Source: Paramyrothecium sp. XJ0827 (taxonomy: Eukaryota > Ascomycota > Sordariomycetes > Hypocreales > Stachybotryaceae). Taken from it: a stretch of DNA of 64,000 bases. Numbering within the stretch: the stretch's first letter is position 1; the number at the start of each line of letters is the position of its first letter. The notes under the pieces are model-generated. The model ran no database searches. It was not told the origin of the DNA and worked only from the letters and a program-made list of their open reading frames with translations. The stretch is taken from the NCBI GenBank assembly GCA_020881915.1, contig JAJFPB010000006.1, positions 2,108,001 through 2,172,000 on the forward strand, written 5' to 3'. The translations under genes were made by a program, and so were the position numbers. Shown here one piece after another: positions 48,424 to 60,525 of the stretch.

Positions 48424-50034
48424 ATGCAGCACCATGTCGCCTTTGGATACCCCACGCCTCCGGCTTCCCCGGCATACGACAACTCCAAGTACACAGTCCC
48501 CCAACAACAACAGCAAGCATATGCGCCGCGACGATTCCAGCCCCGATGCATCCCCCTCGCCCCTGAGGAGAGGTTAGGACGCCTCCTGGAGGGAAAGCTG
48601 CAGCTGACGGACATCCTGGGAACTGGTGCCTACGGTGTGGTCTACTCGGCCGTCGACATCAAGACTGGTGCCCGGTACGCCGTCAAGTGCCTGAGCAAGT
48701 TCAACGCCGACGGAACCCCCTTGGAGCGCCGACAGGTCCTGTACCAGCAGCGGGAGATTCGCCTCCACTACATGGCATCCGCCCACCGCAACGTGGTGTC
48801 GATGCTCAAGATCGTGGACGACCCTGACTGCATCTATGTTATTCTTGAGTACTGCCCCGAGGGTGATCTCTTCTTGAATATCACGGAGCGCGGCCAATAC
48901 GTCGGTAAGGATGAGCTTGCAAAGAACATCTTCCTCCAGATCCTGGATGCCGTCGAGCACTGCCATAACCTTGGAATCTACCACCGGGACCTGAAGCCGG
49001 AGAACATCCTGGTAACGGACAACGGCGAGACCGTCAAGCTGGCAGACTTCGGTCTGGCCACCTCTGACGACCGTTCCGAGGACTACGGATGCGGATCTAC
49101 CTTTTACATGAGTCCAGGTAAATTTTCACTCTTTCTTTCTCTGCAACCTCTTTCCCCATTGCATCCACTAACCTCTATTCCTTCCCTTACAGAATGTCTG
49201 GACCCTTCCACCAGGAGCCCATATTACATGTGCGCCCCTAATGATGTCTGGAGTCTTGGCGTGATCCTGGTCAACCTGACCTGTGGACGCAACCCGTGGA
49301 AGCAGGCCTCTTACCAGGACTCCACCTACCGCGCCTACACCCGCTCCCAGGACTTCCTCAAGACGATTCTCCCCCTCTCGGATGACCTGAACAACATCCT
49401 GGGACGCATCTTCAACGCCAACCCTGAGCAGCGCATCTCCCTTCCGGAGCTCCGCAGCAGGATCATGGCGTGCTCCAGCTTCACCGTGCCGGCTGTGCAG
49501 GCCATTGCCCCACCGACACCCCCAGCTACCCCTGATCACATCACTGAATACGTTACCGCCGAGGACGCCATTGTGGACGAGTACGACTACGACTCGCCCC
49601 TCTCCCCCGCTTCCACTTCATCTGATGAGGGCTCGCTCACCTCGAGCGGCTCGACCATTGATGACCTTGATGAGGAGTTTATCCAGGAACAGCAGGATGT
49701 TGCTACTCGCCAGGAGTACACAACCCAGACCTATGAGCCCGAGGAGCCCAGGACACACCACCCAGTCTACCACGGACAGGAGTTTGTGCCCCAGCAGTAC
49801 ACTGGACCTGTCCCCATCCATGCGGCCATGCCTCAGCAGCCCATGCTCTGCCAACAGGTCCCTCTTCCCGTACAGGCGCCCATGCCTCCCGTGCAGCAGG
49901 CTCCATGCCAGCCCAAGTCCTATCTTCCTCTGTGGGACATGGTCAAGTACGTCCAGCAGGTGCCCATCATGCAACATCCAGGCCACTTTCATCCCCAGAT
50001 GAACTTCCTTCCATCATTCCACGGCTGCTATTAA
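48424..50034 (+). CDS. Ran1/Sks1-like serine/threonine protein kinase
   Basis: Predicted kinase of the Ran1/Sks1/Vhs1 type, linked in yeasts to nutrient and developmental control (family knowledge). Two exons (48424-49117 and 49193-50034, intron 75 nt) give 511 residues. The glycine loop is [11 protein letters not shown]. Lys88 is in YAVKCLSK and Glu111 in QREIRLHYM. The catalytic loop is YHRDLKPEN, and the metal motif is ADFGLAT. The activation segment [11 protein letters not shown] is typical of the group, with SPE in place of APE. The domain ends near residue 345. The C-terminal roughly 165 residues are acidic, then Pro/Gln-rich ([18 protein letters not shown]) and probably disordered. The N terminus has TPPASP and a short Gln run. 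The start at 48424 is the first in-frame ATG. Confidence 0.9.
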   Translation: MQHHVAFGYPTPPASPAYDNSKYTVPQQQQQAYAPRRFQPRCIPLAPEERLGRLLEGKLQLTDILGTGAYGVVYSAVDIKTGARYAVKCLSKFNADGTPLERRQVLYQQREIRLHYMASAHRNVVSMLKIVDDPDCIYVILEYCPEGDLFLNITERGQYVGKDELAKNIFLQILDAVEHCHNLGIYHRDLKPENILVTDNGETVKLADFGLATSDDRSEDYGCGSTFYMSPGKFSLFLSLQPLSPLHPLTSIPSLTECLDPSTRSPYYMCAPNDVWSLGVILVNLTCGRNPWKQASYQDSTYRAYTRSQDFLKTILPLSDDLNNILGRIFNANPEQRISLPELRSRIMACSSFTVPAVQAIAPPTPPATPDHITEYVTAEDAIVDEYDYDSPLSPASTSSDEGSLTSSGSTIDDLDEEFIQEQQDVATRQEYTTQTYEPEEPRTHHPVYHGQEFVPQQYTGPVPIHAAMPQQPMLCQQVPLPVQAPMPPVQQAPCQPKSYLPLWDMVKYVQQVPIMQHPGHFHPQMNFLPSFHGCY

Positions 50035-53000
50035 TCATTGGAAACTCTGGATTATACCACGCCACCAATAACGAACCACGATGGTCCACCATCTCTCTAC
50101 TCACTCTCCGGCGCAACTCAACCTTGCCTGGAATCCGAAAACAAAAGAAAAAATGCCGGGTCATTTTCTTAACGTGTATCTATTGGAAACCAACACCACC
50201 ACAACCACCTTCGCTTCATTGTCACTACCCTTCCTTATTTCGTATACTCTTTAACACCAGCGAGGAGTTTAATGATTGTTTTGCGGGAGGGCGAAAGATT
50301 ACTATTTTTTATTGCAAGACGGCATGACACAACGGCGCAAGGAAATATGAGGGCGGGAACCACTTATACAGGACGCTTGGTGTTCTTCATTTTATGTGCA
50401 AGGAAAGCAGCCTGAGCGAATCGGGGTTTTATTATGGCTTGCGGAAAACAACCTTCTGTTCACGAAAGACAACATCTTTAATCATCACATCTCTTGCGAA
50501 GAGACGCACGCAGCCGACTCACCAAGTCACCTCCTCTGGGGTGGGGTGGAGCCGGTTGGAAGACATTCATTTTTGGGACCGGGGAGGATACCGGTCGAGG
50601 TTCCTCCACTGGACATTTGTCACGATTTTGTTTGGGTCAACGGAAAACAGGTTTTGGGGATCAAAGGTGTTTTTGATTCTTGGAAAGATTAGAGAGAGTA
50701 GTCGGCTCAATAGCCCTCACTCGCAATGCGCCGTCATAAGAAGCGCCGTTATACGTTGTTACGAATTGAGAGGACGAGCATAGCCTCTGGCATGTTCTGG
50801 CATATAGCTGCAATACAACAAAACGTTGAATTCCCCTCACAAACCTTGAAACATGGTGCTTGCTAGTCGAGTGAAACCCGTGATGAAGTCATGATTGAAC
50901 GCTCTAGGTGAAACGATGTGTCCCCCCCCAGCTGGTCCCCCATGCTTCCTCATTTCTGATTGAACTAAAACAACCGCAGGCTCAATACGACGGTCAACTT
51001 CCAGACCACGGTAAGCCAACGCCCTAATTTCCTCTGCGCAGGCGATCTGCAGGCACTATCTAATTTGTCAGTATCAATTCTGCAATATCGCCTGGGATGA
51101 GAGTCCGGCAAGCCAGCAGTGCTACCCTCCCCTGCACCAGGCATTACGACCCTAGCCAAGTTGCTCACTCTGCAGAGTGGGCCGGGCGCCTTGGCCTCTT
51201 GTGCGATTCTTGTCTACCCGAAGTGTTGGTGCGAGTCTGGCCCCCGTCTGTCCCGTCAGAACGAAACCAACTGCGGAAGGATTATGGATCGCTCGCTAGG
51301 CTAGCTAACTCGTAGTTCCCTGGGGACAAGGGAAGGAAAGCGAAAAGAAAAAAAACAGGGCGAGAGAAGGTCATAGTGGAGAGGGCGATCAGCCCAAGCA
51401 AGGGGGGGAAGCCGTCAAAGACCCAATGATGGAGCGCGGATAGCACGAGGCGGGCATTTTTGCATTTCGCGTGGTTGCAAGTCTGCATGGTGCGCCTGCA
51501 GGTGCATTAGCGTCCAGAGAGGGGAAAAAGCCACGGTGGACGTGTGCTCTATTGGGCTTGGCCTTGGGTTTCCTCGTCCTGGGCGCACTTTGTTTCCGTG
51601 CTTGATGGGAGCTAAGCTGCATCCGCTTCGTGGTGGAGGGCGGGCTGGCAAGGACATAGGCCGGTGGCTGAGAAGGTTCTGTCTGTTTTGTTTCCGACTG
51701 AGTGAAAAGGTGGGAGTTGTTACAGTAGTTGTCCCCCCTTGGCTGTTGATGGGGATTATTCCTCTTTGGTATCAGAGAACGGGCAGGGCGCCGGGACACA
51801 TGATAGATGGCCAAGAGGAGGGAAGCAGGGGGGGGGGAGCTGCAGGGAATCGCTTGGAAGACGTTTGTCGAGAAGGTACTGTAGCGTGCATGGTGCAAGG
51901 GAGAGAGACGATCACTCAGTGTCCTACACCATACCAGACCCCATGGTTTGGAGAAGACGAGCTTGCCGTTAGTGATGATTGGGGCGATGGGCCACACGGA
52001 AGTGGCCCGGGCGGAGAGTGTAAGTGGAATGATTGACACAGCTATGACAGCTTGGGGTTGCGACCGGCGATGCTGGCCAGGAGCTTAGATGGACGAGCAG
52101 CACGGGATGACGCTCGCCAGACCCAAGACCCATAATCCGTGCCTGTGGAGGTGATATGGCTCTGTTGGTGACGATGGCTTTCCGCTGGGCTGGTGATGCA
52201 GCCAGTCGCACCACCTCATGCGATGCGCCCATTGGGGAGGCATGGTGCCCACCCTCTTCACATTCCTTCAGCATAATGCACAGTATCTATCCATACACAT
52301 TGGTCCATACCACGTCGTCCCGCCTGCTCAGTCGTCTTGCTGCCGGACGGGTCCCGATGCCAATGCCCGCCTGGGCGCCCGGCAACAGACGCAAGCCTCT
52401 GAAAGAAGCGTGTCGCTGATAGTGCCAAAGCGGCCACAGCTACTCTGTATCTGGGCACGCGAGGAGTGTGTATGGGTGGATATTACATGGCACACACTAC
52501 GTCAAGCCTGGAAGCAAGGACCAACAGCTTTCCTCGGCATCGCGAGTCACGGCAGACGGAAGCGGACCCCTTCGCTGCCTTTGGACAATCGCAGACCTGC
52601 GCTACAGCAAATGCAGGCGCATTCGATAGATGACCAAAGGAGCATCACCCGAGCTCACCTCCTGTTTCCCTGACGGAGCGATCGGAGATGGGCGGCAGGA
52701 GGTCATGCACAATTCAACCTAGTATGGCTGAGTCTACCGATAATGCCTTATCCATATCCCCTCCTCGATGAGCAAATGTCTTGGTCATTTCTTCTTCCTC
52801 TTCTATGGCTTCATCTTTCGCGTGGTGGCTGGGGCAGAGAGATCGGCACTCTCCGCTTCAAGCCCACGTTGTCTAAGCCGTTGACTACTACAGAGTAGCT
52901 GGATGCTATTCTCTCTCTCTCTCTCTGTGTGTGTATGAGACTCAAATAACAGGGATTTGTCAAAAGATGCACATGGACAAAAGGACAATGAGGAATGGGG

Positions 53001-55478
53001 CCGAACCACAGACCGCAAAAAGAAAGCAAAGCGATCCAACTAAGCACGATCTTGGAGATTTGCTTTTTTTCCTCTGCACGATTCCTTGTACTGTACAGAG
53101 TACGGTAGTATCCAGATGCCCTGTTACTGTGTTATTCACCGCCAGGATTTGTAAAAAGCAACGAAAAAAGGGGGGCTGCAGGAGAATGCGACTTTGCATG
53201 TAGTGCTGCAAAAGCCTCGACCATACAGACCGTGCCCTCTTTTCTGACAGAAGGGCGATGGTGACATGGCGTGGCTTGTTGCCAGAGACATGCATCGCTG
53301 AAAGTCATGCACCCTCTTTCAAGTGGATGAACGGACTAGGCCGCATCTTCACGGTCCCGGATCATACGGGTCTTGGCTGCTTGTGCTGCTGCTTACACCT
53401 GCAGTCCTACCATGCGGTGCCAATGCATTATGCGCAGACAGTGGCTGACCGACCTGGACCCCCTCCCTCTTACTCCCAGCCGTATCAAAGATCATTGGCT
53501 GTTGATGCCTCAACCAAGGGAACAATCCGCCATACTCAACCGCCACGTAGGTCCCAGACCCGGAAGGTTCCACAGCAAAAGAGGTGGCTCTGGCACATTA
53601 GACCTGCGGGACTACAGCAAAAGCTGTCACGCTTTTTTCTTTTGTCAGCCACAAGGTCCTGCACTAAGAGGCGCGGGCAAAAGTTGGAGAAAGAGGCTTG
53701 CTTCTTGGGCCAAGACCCCGAGCCTGGGAAAGCTGCAGGTGGCCTGGTCAACCGGCATAAAGCAAACCGCCACATCCTACCCCAGGCTCCTTCTTGCACA
53801 AAGGAACGGCTGGGAAAAAAAAAACTGGCCGAGCATGCCCCGACGGGCGGCTTGAAGGCTTGGGGGCCAGATTGAATATGCAGGGCGCTGAGCGAGGCGA
53901 TTACCGAGTGCCTAGAACTGAGGGGACTGCATAAGGCGAATAATCCGTTGCGGCATGGTGCATTGTAGTGGAGCAACCCGGTCGCTCTCAGACAATGGCA
54001 CGTCCGGCCGCAGGCGGAGACTATGTTGGTTGACGGCGGGAGGAAACAGGCGAGTTGACGGCATAAACGAACGATACTTTTGCCGGTGGCGAAAGCTTGT
54101 CAAGTTGGAGGGCCCTGTCAGATTCTCCCGAAGGACACGAGGGAAGTCTGAGAGATGAGGACCAATTGTCTTTTGGCAAGGTATCGACGATCTCTGTTCC
54201 TACTTGAAGAGGGTTGCCGCTTATGGACCAGCAGAAGAGCAAACAGAGTTGCGTGGCCTGCTGCGGCGTCCACGCTCCCGGAGCCTTATCACCGGCCGAA
54301 TGCTCGCAGGAGTCATGACTAGCCACTCATAGTTCGGTTCTCGGCGGAGGGGCGGCCGCGGGTTCTATAACGCCCCGGAGCTAAATCAACTCTCCTTCAA
54401 GCCCGGTGATTCAAATAGACATGGATGACGTGAGTGCCCGATGAAGCAGGGGGGGAGCAAAGACCCTCTACTATGTTGTAAGCTTCGCTGGGCATCGAAT
54501 TCTGTAGAAGGCGAGTGTCTGACCACAAACTCTATGCTCCACTGATGACCGCACGCGTCCACGAGGCCTAATAGACTTACTTTGCCCCCAGAAATAGCTT
54601 CCCTTGCTCCACCAGCTGCTAACTCTCGTCGTTAGCTGACCGGCGAGTTGACGGGATGGCGCCGCGAACGTCCGCGGGAAAGTGGGAAGTCTGTTCGGGG
54701 CTGCACTAGTGGAAAGCATGCGCGAACGGCCGTTTTCGAGGTCACCTAGGGCATGGCTTGCGCCTCCTGTTTCGAGTGGAATGCGGGTGTTGGAGCCGTT
54801 TTAGTCTCAAAGTCTGTTCTCTCTGGCGAAATCTACTATCAGCCACGGCCGTTACACGGTGATAACATGGGAAGAAGCTGCGTGGGTCCCCGAAACATGG
54901 CCTAGACTCTCGAAGCCCACTGGGAGCTTTGCCAGGCAAACTTAAACGGGGGGATCCAAGGGGCAATTTGTTCCGTTTCTGCTTCTACACATCCCGTGGT
55001 GGCGTGACCACATTGGCGCGCAGAGCCTCAAGCACAACGGCGATGGACGACGAGTCAGGCCTCTCATACGATAATACCATAATGGCCTGATGGTGAAGCC
55101 TAATAGCAAGAATGAGAGCGGGGATACGATGATCTTCAAATCCATTAAAGCCAGTTGAACTATGATAGAGTGAGAGTGACAGGCGCCGTGAGCCTTCCGC
55201 TTGACATCACACCTCATGACTCGCCGAGGGAGTGTAACCTCCGTCTCTCAAAGACTCAACATCTCTTTTGCTAGTTAACGCAAGCTGCCTCCATCTTTGC
55301 ATTTCACTCCTCACATTTGTCTTGGTACACTCCATGCCCGACCCCGCTGCCCAGCCTGTTCCTGACGGTTCGGAACATGTCTTAGACAAAGGTAAGAGCT
55401 AGCTTTTCCTACTGAGACCTTGTTTTAGCCTTTGTGCCTCGAGGAGCGCTTCATCATCACGCATGGACGGGCACAAAC
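50035..55478. other. 5.4-kb gene-poor region downstream of the kinase gene
   Basis: No gene is recognised. Frames up to 216 codons lack motifs and most lack an ATG. It includes C8 (50922), G7 (51402), G10 (51828) and G7 (54449) tracts and a CT/GT microsatellite (52911-52934). The first roughly 300 bp should be the kinase 3' UTR. Confidence 0.5.
52911..52934. repeat. (CT)n(GT)n microsatellite
   Basis: Eight CT units run directly into four GT units. It is a compound dinucleotide repeat in non-coding DNA. Confidence 0.9.
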
Positions 55479-55994
55479 CTAGTTGTCGGGCTCCAGTTCG
55501 CCAACCTTGATGGGAGGCTTGTCTGGGATGAGGGGGCCGCCGGGGATAGTTGGGTCGGGGATGAGAGGACCCCCGGGGATGGTTGGGTCGGGAATGATGG
55601 GGCCCACGACGATCGGCTTGCCAATGATGAAGTCCTTCTTCGTGCTGGGGACGATGGGACCGCCGGGGATGTAAGGGTCAGGGACGATGGGGCCGACCTT
55701 GATCGGCTTGCCGATAATGATGTCCCTCTTCGTGCTGGGGATGAGAGGGCCGCCCGGAATTGTGGGGTCCGGGATGATGGGGCCGGTGATCGGCTCGCCG
55801 ATGATGATGTCTCCCGGCGTGACCGACTCCGGGATCAGAGGGCCACCGGGGATCGTTGGGTCAGGGATGATGGGTCCCACAATCGGCGGGCCGATGGTGA
55901 ACTGTCTCTTTGCAAGCTCTGAGGCATCCTGTCCTACTGGGAGGGCCTCGGTCAGGGCCGCAAGCCCGACGAGGATCGCTGTGATGGACCGCAT
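55479..55994 (-). CDS. Secreted repeat protein with Kex2-type dibasic sites
   Basis: An intronless 171-residue protein. A signal peptide occupies about residues 1-17 (MRSITAILVGLAALTEA) and a short pro-segment ends at Lys29-Arg30. After it the sequence repeats with a 30-residue period. Units start at 31, 61, 91 and 121. The core is GPIIPDPTIPGGPLIP with small changes (GPIVPDPYIPGGPIVP in the third). The units are bounded by KR at 89-90 and KK at 119-120, with TPG at the 60 boundary. The last unit has an extra DPTIPGGPLIP copy and a short tail. This layout matches kexin-processed repeat proteins of fungi, which include repellent-type surface peptides, pheromone-like precursors and RiPP precursors. 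There is no Cys and only one Tyr. The product and role are unknown. No UstY-type or tyrosinase neighbour was found in the window. Confidence 0.82.
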   Translation of the reverse strand: MRSITAILVGLAALTEALPVGQDASELAKRQFTIGPPIVGPIIPDPTIPGGPLIPESVTPGDIIIGEPITGPIIPDPTIPGGPLIPSTKRDIIIGKPIKVGPIVPDPYIPGGPIVPSTKKDFIIGKPIVVGPIIPDPTIPGGPLIPDPTIPGGPLIPDKPPIKVGELEPDN

Positions 55995-56079
55995 GTTGAA
56001 GGTAGAGAGCCGTCCGTAGTCTGACAACTATCAAGGTTGCTGCGCACGCGAATTCTGGGATCGTGGTCTGGACCAACAA

Positions 56080-56086
56080 CTATATA
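56080..56086 (-). promoter_or_regulatory. TATA box of the repeat-protein gene
   Basis: TATATAG on the minus strand, about 86 bp upstream of the ATG. It is a plausible core promoter by position. Confidence 0.45.
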
Positions 56087-59078
56087 CCCGTCGCTGCAGG
56101 ACCCTTGGACTGTCGTCCAGCCGGGCATTTCGCCCCCTCCTTGGCCAGATGAATGGAGTCATAACTACTTGTGAACAAATGAATCCTCAGCTGATGGCCA
56201 GGACTGCAGGTTGCTGGGTGTTTCCAGACGGATTGAGACCACCTGCTTTAATCTACTTAGATGAATTCGACGCGGAGGGGGATGCATTGCAGTATATACC
56301 CGACAGGATTTATCCGGGGTCCGTAGCCAAACGAATGGCTCGCTTGAGCCGTAAGCGCCGCGTCGAGTTACAACGGCCGTGCATTAAGCGACCTTTCACG
56401 ATGGTCTATTCATGTACGCTATATTGCGTGGATATGAAATGGCTTGACCGCGTCGAGTCTCGGCCTGCCTCGAGCTCTTCTGTGAACAACTTGTCCTGAA
56501 CCGACCGGGGGCCCAGCGCTCAGCGGAACATGGGCCCGACGCACAAGGGCCCGGGATTGCCCTTGTTCGCGGACACGTCGATGTCCCATGTCGCTATCGC
56601 AGGCTGGCAAGGCGCCTTGTGCTTGCGGTCCCTCACCGGCTTGGTCCCCTTCGATGCGACCGCAAGGCTGGAACGGGTCGCTCCGGGTCACCGGGTCGCA
56701 AACCTGATGAACCTCTCCGCAGCGCGCGAGGGCCGACAGACGCAACCAAGGTACGATCTGGCGAGGGTATCCTTGCTGCTATGTTGGCTCCGGCCACCGA
56801 ACGGAACGAAGCGTGCTGTCCAGAGCGGGGAAGTCGTGCTGGTGAGCCTATCGTCTCTGAGGACGAGACCTGCCTTCTCTTGGTTCTCTTTGATGATGCT
56901 AATATCTCTGTGATGTGATGACCATGGTTCACCGCAGCGGTCCACGGTGTTTACCCACACATCCAGATGACCGAGGTTGAGGAACAAGGCTAACACTTGA
57001 GTCGCAACCAGTTCTTGATCCGGTTTCTTCTGCATTGACAGCTCCCTGAAGCTGCAGACCCTCCATGCAGGACCTCGTCACAGGAAGTTTTGTCTCCGTG
57101 GCCTCGACCAAAGAAATACCTTGGCCTCATTATCGCCGCGTCAAAGAATGACATGTCAAGGGCAAGCGACCATCTAGATCGTCACCGGTGTCGAAGCCAG
57201 TCCCACAAACAACATGCCGCGGTCTCAACGATATACAGCGTCCCTCGTACTTGGAAACAAGGAACGCTGAAGAGCACAAATGAAAGACACGTATGGTGTT
57301 TTATTACTTGAGCGCTTCTCTCAGGCGAGGTTGTTCAGTGGCCATTCTCGAACCCTGGCCCTGGCATGGACACCACTTTCCAGCTGTGATGTAACACTGA
57401 CCCAAGTGATAGGAGCAAATTGTCCACGAATCTCTTCACTCCTTCCTATTCAGCTCCTAGGCAGCATGCTGGGACGAGTTCGCTATGACACGAAAGTGCC
57501 CGACGGCAACCGCCTCAGCCATGATTGGTGTCATTCCATGTCAGATCTGAGCGACGCGAAGGGCAGGAGGTCCTTGGACCAAGATCGCAAATTAGGTTGC
57601 ATGCATATGCCCTCGGATGGAGCTGGGCACGACATGTCGTGGCTCGGTGTGTTTCCCAAGATCAGGTTAGGATCAAGATGAGACATTTTACCAAGACCAT
57701 GGGACAAGAGCTCGGCGTTCTAGGCCTTCGCAGAGTCAAGCGAGAGGAACCCAACTTGTGCAATAATCCTGGGGTTTGCACAAGCGTTGCGAGCCTGCCT
57801 GCGTGGCCCAATAGAGGCGAGGCAAGACCGGCGAGTTTCGTATGCTACCGGTATACGGATGCAGACTGATGCATGCTCAAAGCAGCATTTTCAGGTGAGA
57901 TGCAATCCTTCGTAATCGCCAATGAGGTTCTGCCCGACGTTTGCTGGAAGACTCGGCTCATGACAGCAAAGGACTGCCTATCATGGCAGCAGGACTAGGG
58001 AAACAGATGAACTGAGATACCAGCAGAAGTCTCTTCGTATGGATGAACAAGAGAACTTGTGTGAAGGAGTAATGCAGAAATGCTGTTCTGATTCTCTTCG
58101 GGTTGGTTTACGTGCGAAGCTGAGAGTTAGCACCATGAAGTTTCTACCTTGTCAGAAAAGGCGCCTGTTTACACCATTGATTGAAGCACGAAATGTCAAA
58201 TAGTCCTCTCTCACCTGAAGGTACTGCACTTCCCAGAGATGGTTTCGGAGGAGGTAGCCATCAAGATTGCCATCTCATCGCTCTCATACTCGAGAGGTAA
58301 TATACGTAAGCCAACCCAGCCATTACTGCTTGGATGGGGTGAAATAGACCTCCAACGATGAAGTCTGACGATAGCGAACAGGCTATGAGGGTTGCAATAA
58401 CCTCGTGACGGTCAACACTCCCACCCATGTTGCCAGCTCCTCATCCTGAGCCTATCTTCGTGCTTTGGTGAATCGTGATCAACACCATTACGACTGTGAC
58501 GCATGTCCACTATAGCACAGGAGCGCTCCGAGACTTTTTGGAGAAGTTGTCAGGAAGTAGCTTGTCGTTTTCTCTTCCATCATGTCGACTCTGGTTCAGT
58601 GCGTGAGAATGTTCCGACGAAAGGAATGGTTGCGTCAGCGCATGATCTAATAATCGATCAATCCATCAGACAAAAATTGGCTTGAACAACCAACATATCA
58701 TATAGGTTACAAGGCAGAGTAATAGAGCATAGCTTGATACGTTCCATAGCCACCCCAAGTTGCCCCTCGTACTGGTGTCATTGGTGCACGTTGAAGTCAT
58801 ACCGCCACTCTTACGAAGCATGCTTTATTACTGGAAATTTCGTAACAGTATTCAATGATCAAATGCAACAGTCTATCCTTGAACGCCTTCCCACCCGTAA
58901 GCTCCCTGTGAGAGCAAGAGTCATCGTTGCTAAGGGCTTGTCCTAGGCCAACCGTGGAGAGCAACCAGCTCTTTCCCTAAAGAAGCCATTCTATATACAA
59001 AAGGAACTGATATAAACAAGAGAAATGATTGATAGGCGTAGCCCCTAACAGATGAACTTGCCGCTGCCACCGCGAACC
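56087..59078. other. Intergenic, no gene recognised
   Basis: About 3 kb between two minus-strand genes. Frames at 56149-56499 and 57280-57681 (+) and others lack domains. A search by eye for an HxxHC (UstY-type) or tyrosinase copper motif next to the repeat-protein gene was negative. Confidence 0.45.
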
Positions 59079-60000
59079 TCAGGCTGGCGAATAGGTCGAC
59101 ACCAACCGCCACAGCATAACAGCAGCAAGGATGAAGATGACGAGGTTCGTGAAGTAGCGGACCGCCACGTTGTACATTTGCTTGCGGTTGCGGCGACGGG
59201 AGCGAGTCACAAAGTCCGAATTGTCGTTGACATTTGGGAAAGACACTCCCTTGGGAATGGGTTGCTCGAGGAACTCGCACAACGGGCCCCAACCGTCGGT
59301 GACACGGTATTCCAGCAGGCGCTCTTTGGGAACCAGACTGCGGACCTCGGCGTAGTGGCGCTCGAAGACTTCCTTGCCACGGTTGGGGAAGTCGCCGTGG
59401 AAGAACGTGTCAAAGAACTTCTTCAGCATAGGATAGTACATGGAGGCGGCCCAGTCGAAGTGTGACAGCCAGCGCAGCTCGTGGTCTGTGACACGCCAAT
59501 AGACCGTCTTCATGGTAGATGCATGCCACGAGTGTACGTCGCGGTTGGTCAGGACGACCTTGGCCTCGGGATAGGCTTCGATGAGCTCGCGGGCAAAGGC
59601 GATGGCGGGCCAGTCGCACACGGCCTGGGCGTTGCCGAGGAGCTGGTCCCAGTCTTCGCGAGTAAAGGGCTTGCCCTTGCCGTCGTACTTTGCTGCGAGT
59701 GCGTCCATCCACATGAGAGCGTCGGGAGGGTTCTCAATGGAGCAGTTCATCATGTGGTATGTGTCGACGTAACCCAGCTGCTTCATCGCGGCCCGCATGG
59801 CTGAGAACGCAATTAGTTCCAAGAAGAGGTAAGTAATGAGAGGTAGTAGGAGGTGACGAACAAGCAGTACCGGTACGACCAAGGCCAAGGATTAGTACCT
59901 TCATGGGAACCTGTCGACTACATTGCCGGCGGTTGATGCAGGTATCATTGTTGAAGATGTCGGTGATGGGCTTGGGCTTGAACTTTGCGGAGTACGCCAT
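59079..60000 (-). CDS. Sulfotransferase-like P-loop protein with C-terminal anchor
   Basis: A 286-residue protein of the fungal sulfotransferase-like family (often annotated as Sulfotransfer_4). Two exons (60000-59862 and 59800-59079, intron 61 nt). The P-loop-like motif is rebuilt by splicing as GLGRTGTAS (residues 39-47) followed by MRAAMKQLGY. Further family segments are NPPDALMWMDALAAKYDG, CDWPAIAFARELIEAYPEAKVVLTNRD and SWHASTMKTVYW. The TNRD strand and the following Ser/Trp match the cofactor (PAPS) region of the fold. A basic stretch (RSRRRNRKQ) precedes a C-terminal transmembrane helix (TNLVIFILAAVMLWRLV), so it is probably a tail-anchored protein. Catalytic activity is not proved for this family. 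Donor GTTCGT is weak, but only it restores the motif. Confidence 0.85.
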
Positions 60001-60300
60001 GGTGTAGGAAGATGAAGGACGCGAATAGGGTATCAATGAAACACAATTGTCCTAGGATCGATATGATAGAATGAATATGTCTTTGACGAGCAATCTGAAG
60101 CATACACGGTTGAGGAGCGGAAGCCCTGATATATGCTTCTCTGGCAGAAGGTGAACTTGGGAAGGCGCTGAGCAGGCCGAATTCGAAGGAGGACTGATTT
60201 CTTGAATCAGACACACCAAAGGATCGACACCGCGAAAGAAAATAGTAACAGGGGTAATAGGGGATGGTATTGACCGCAGGAAGGACATCAAACCAGGGTA
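60001..60300. other. Promoter of the sulfotransferase-like gene
   Basis: Upstream region between the sulfotransferase-like gene and the small acidic ORF, both on the minus strand. No distinctive motif was found. Confidence 0.4.
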
Positions 60301-60525
60301 CTATGGTTCTTGACCACGCAACACTGTAGTGGTGGTTTTAACAATGCCAGGTTTGCCGGCCTCTTGTGCCATGTCGACACCGACACCACCTGCATCCCAT
60401 TCGTAATCGATAGTCGTCGTTTCATTAATATAGTGATATTCTTCTGCTTCTGCTTGAGGCACGTTGAATTGGGAAAAGCGAAGAGCCAACTTGAGCTCAT
60501 CTTGGGCACGGTCTCCTAGCCTCAT
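60301..60525 (-). CDS. Small acidic hypothetical protein
   Basis: A 74-codon ATG-led frame of unknown family. The translation begins MRLGDRAQDELKLALRFSQ, is acidic and has protein-like composition with no Cys. It contains YHYINETTTIDYEWD and ends in a Thr-rich KTTTTVLRGQEP. There is no signal peptide, membrane helix or known motif. Composition and a proper ATG favour a real gene over chance, but no splice or homology support is available. It could also be the last exon of a longer gene. It lies 301 bp upstream of the sulfotransferase-like start, on the same strand. Confidence 0.4.
   Translation of the reverse strand: MRLGDRAQDELKLALRFSQFNVPQAEAEEYHYINETTTIDYEWDAGGVGVDMAQEAGKPGIVKTTTTVLRGQEP

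Noticed and set aside
48078..48614. 178-codon minus-strand frame
   Set aside because: Antisense to the kinase leader and first exon. It is not ATG-led by family or context.
50035..55478. Degenerate transposon remnants
   Set aside because: No long terminal repeats, inverted ends, transposase or reverse-transcriptase motifs were seen, and the DNA is not A+T-rich.
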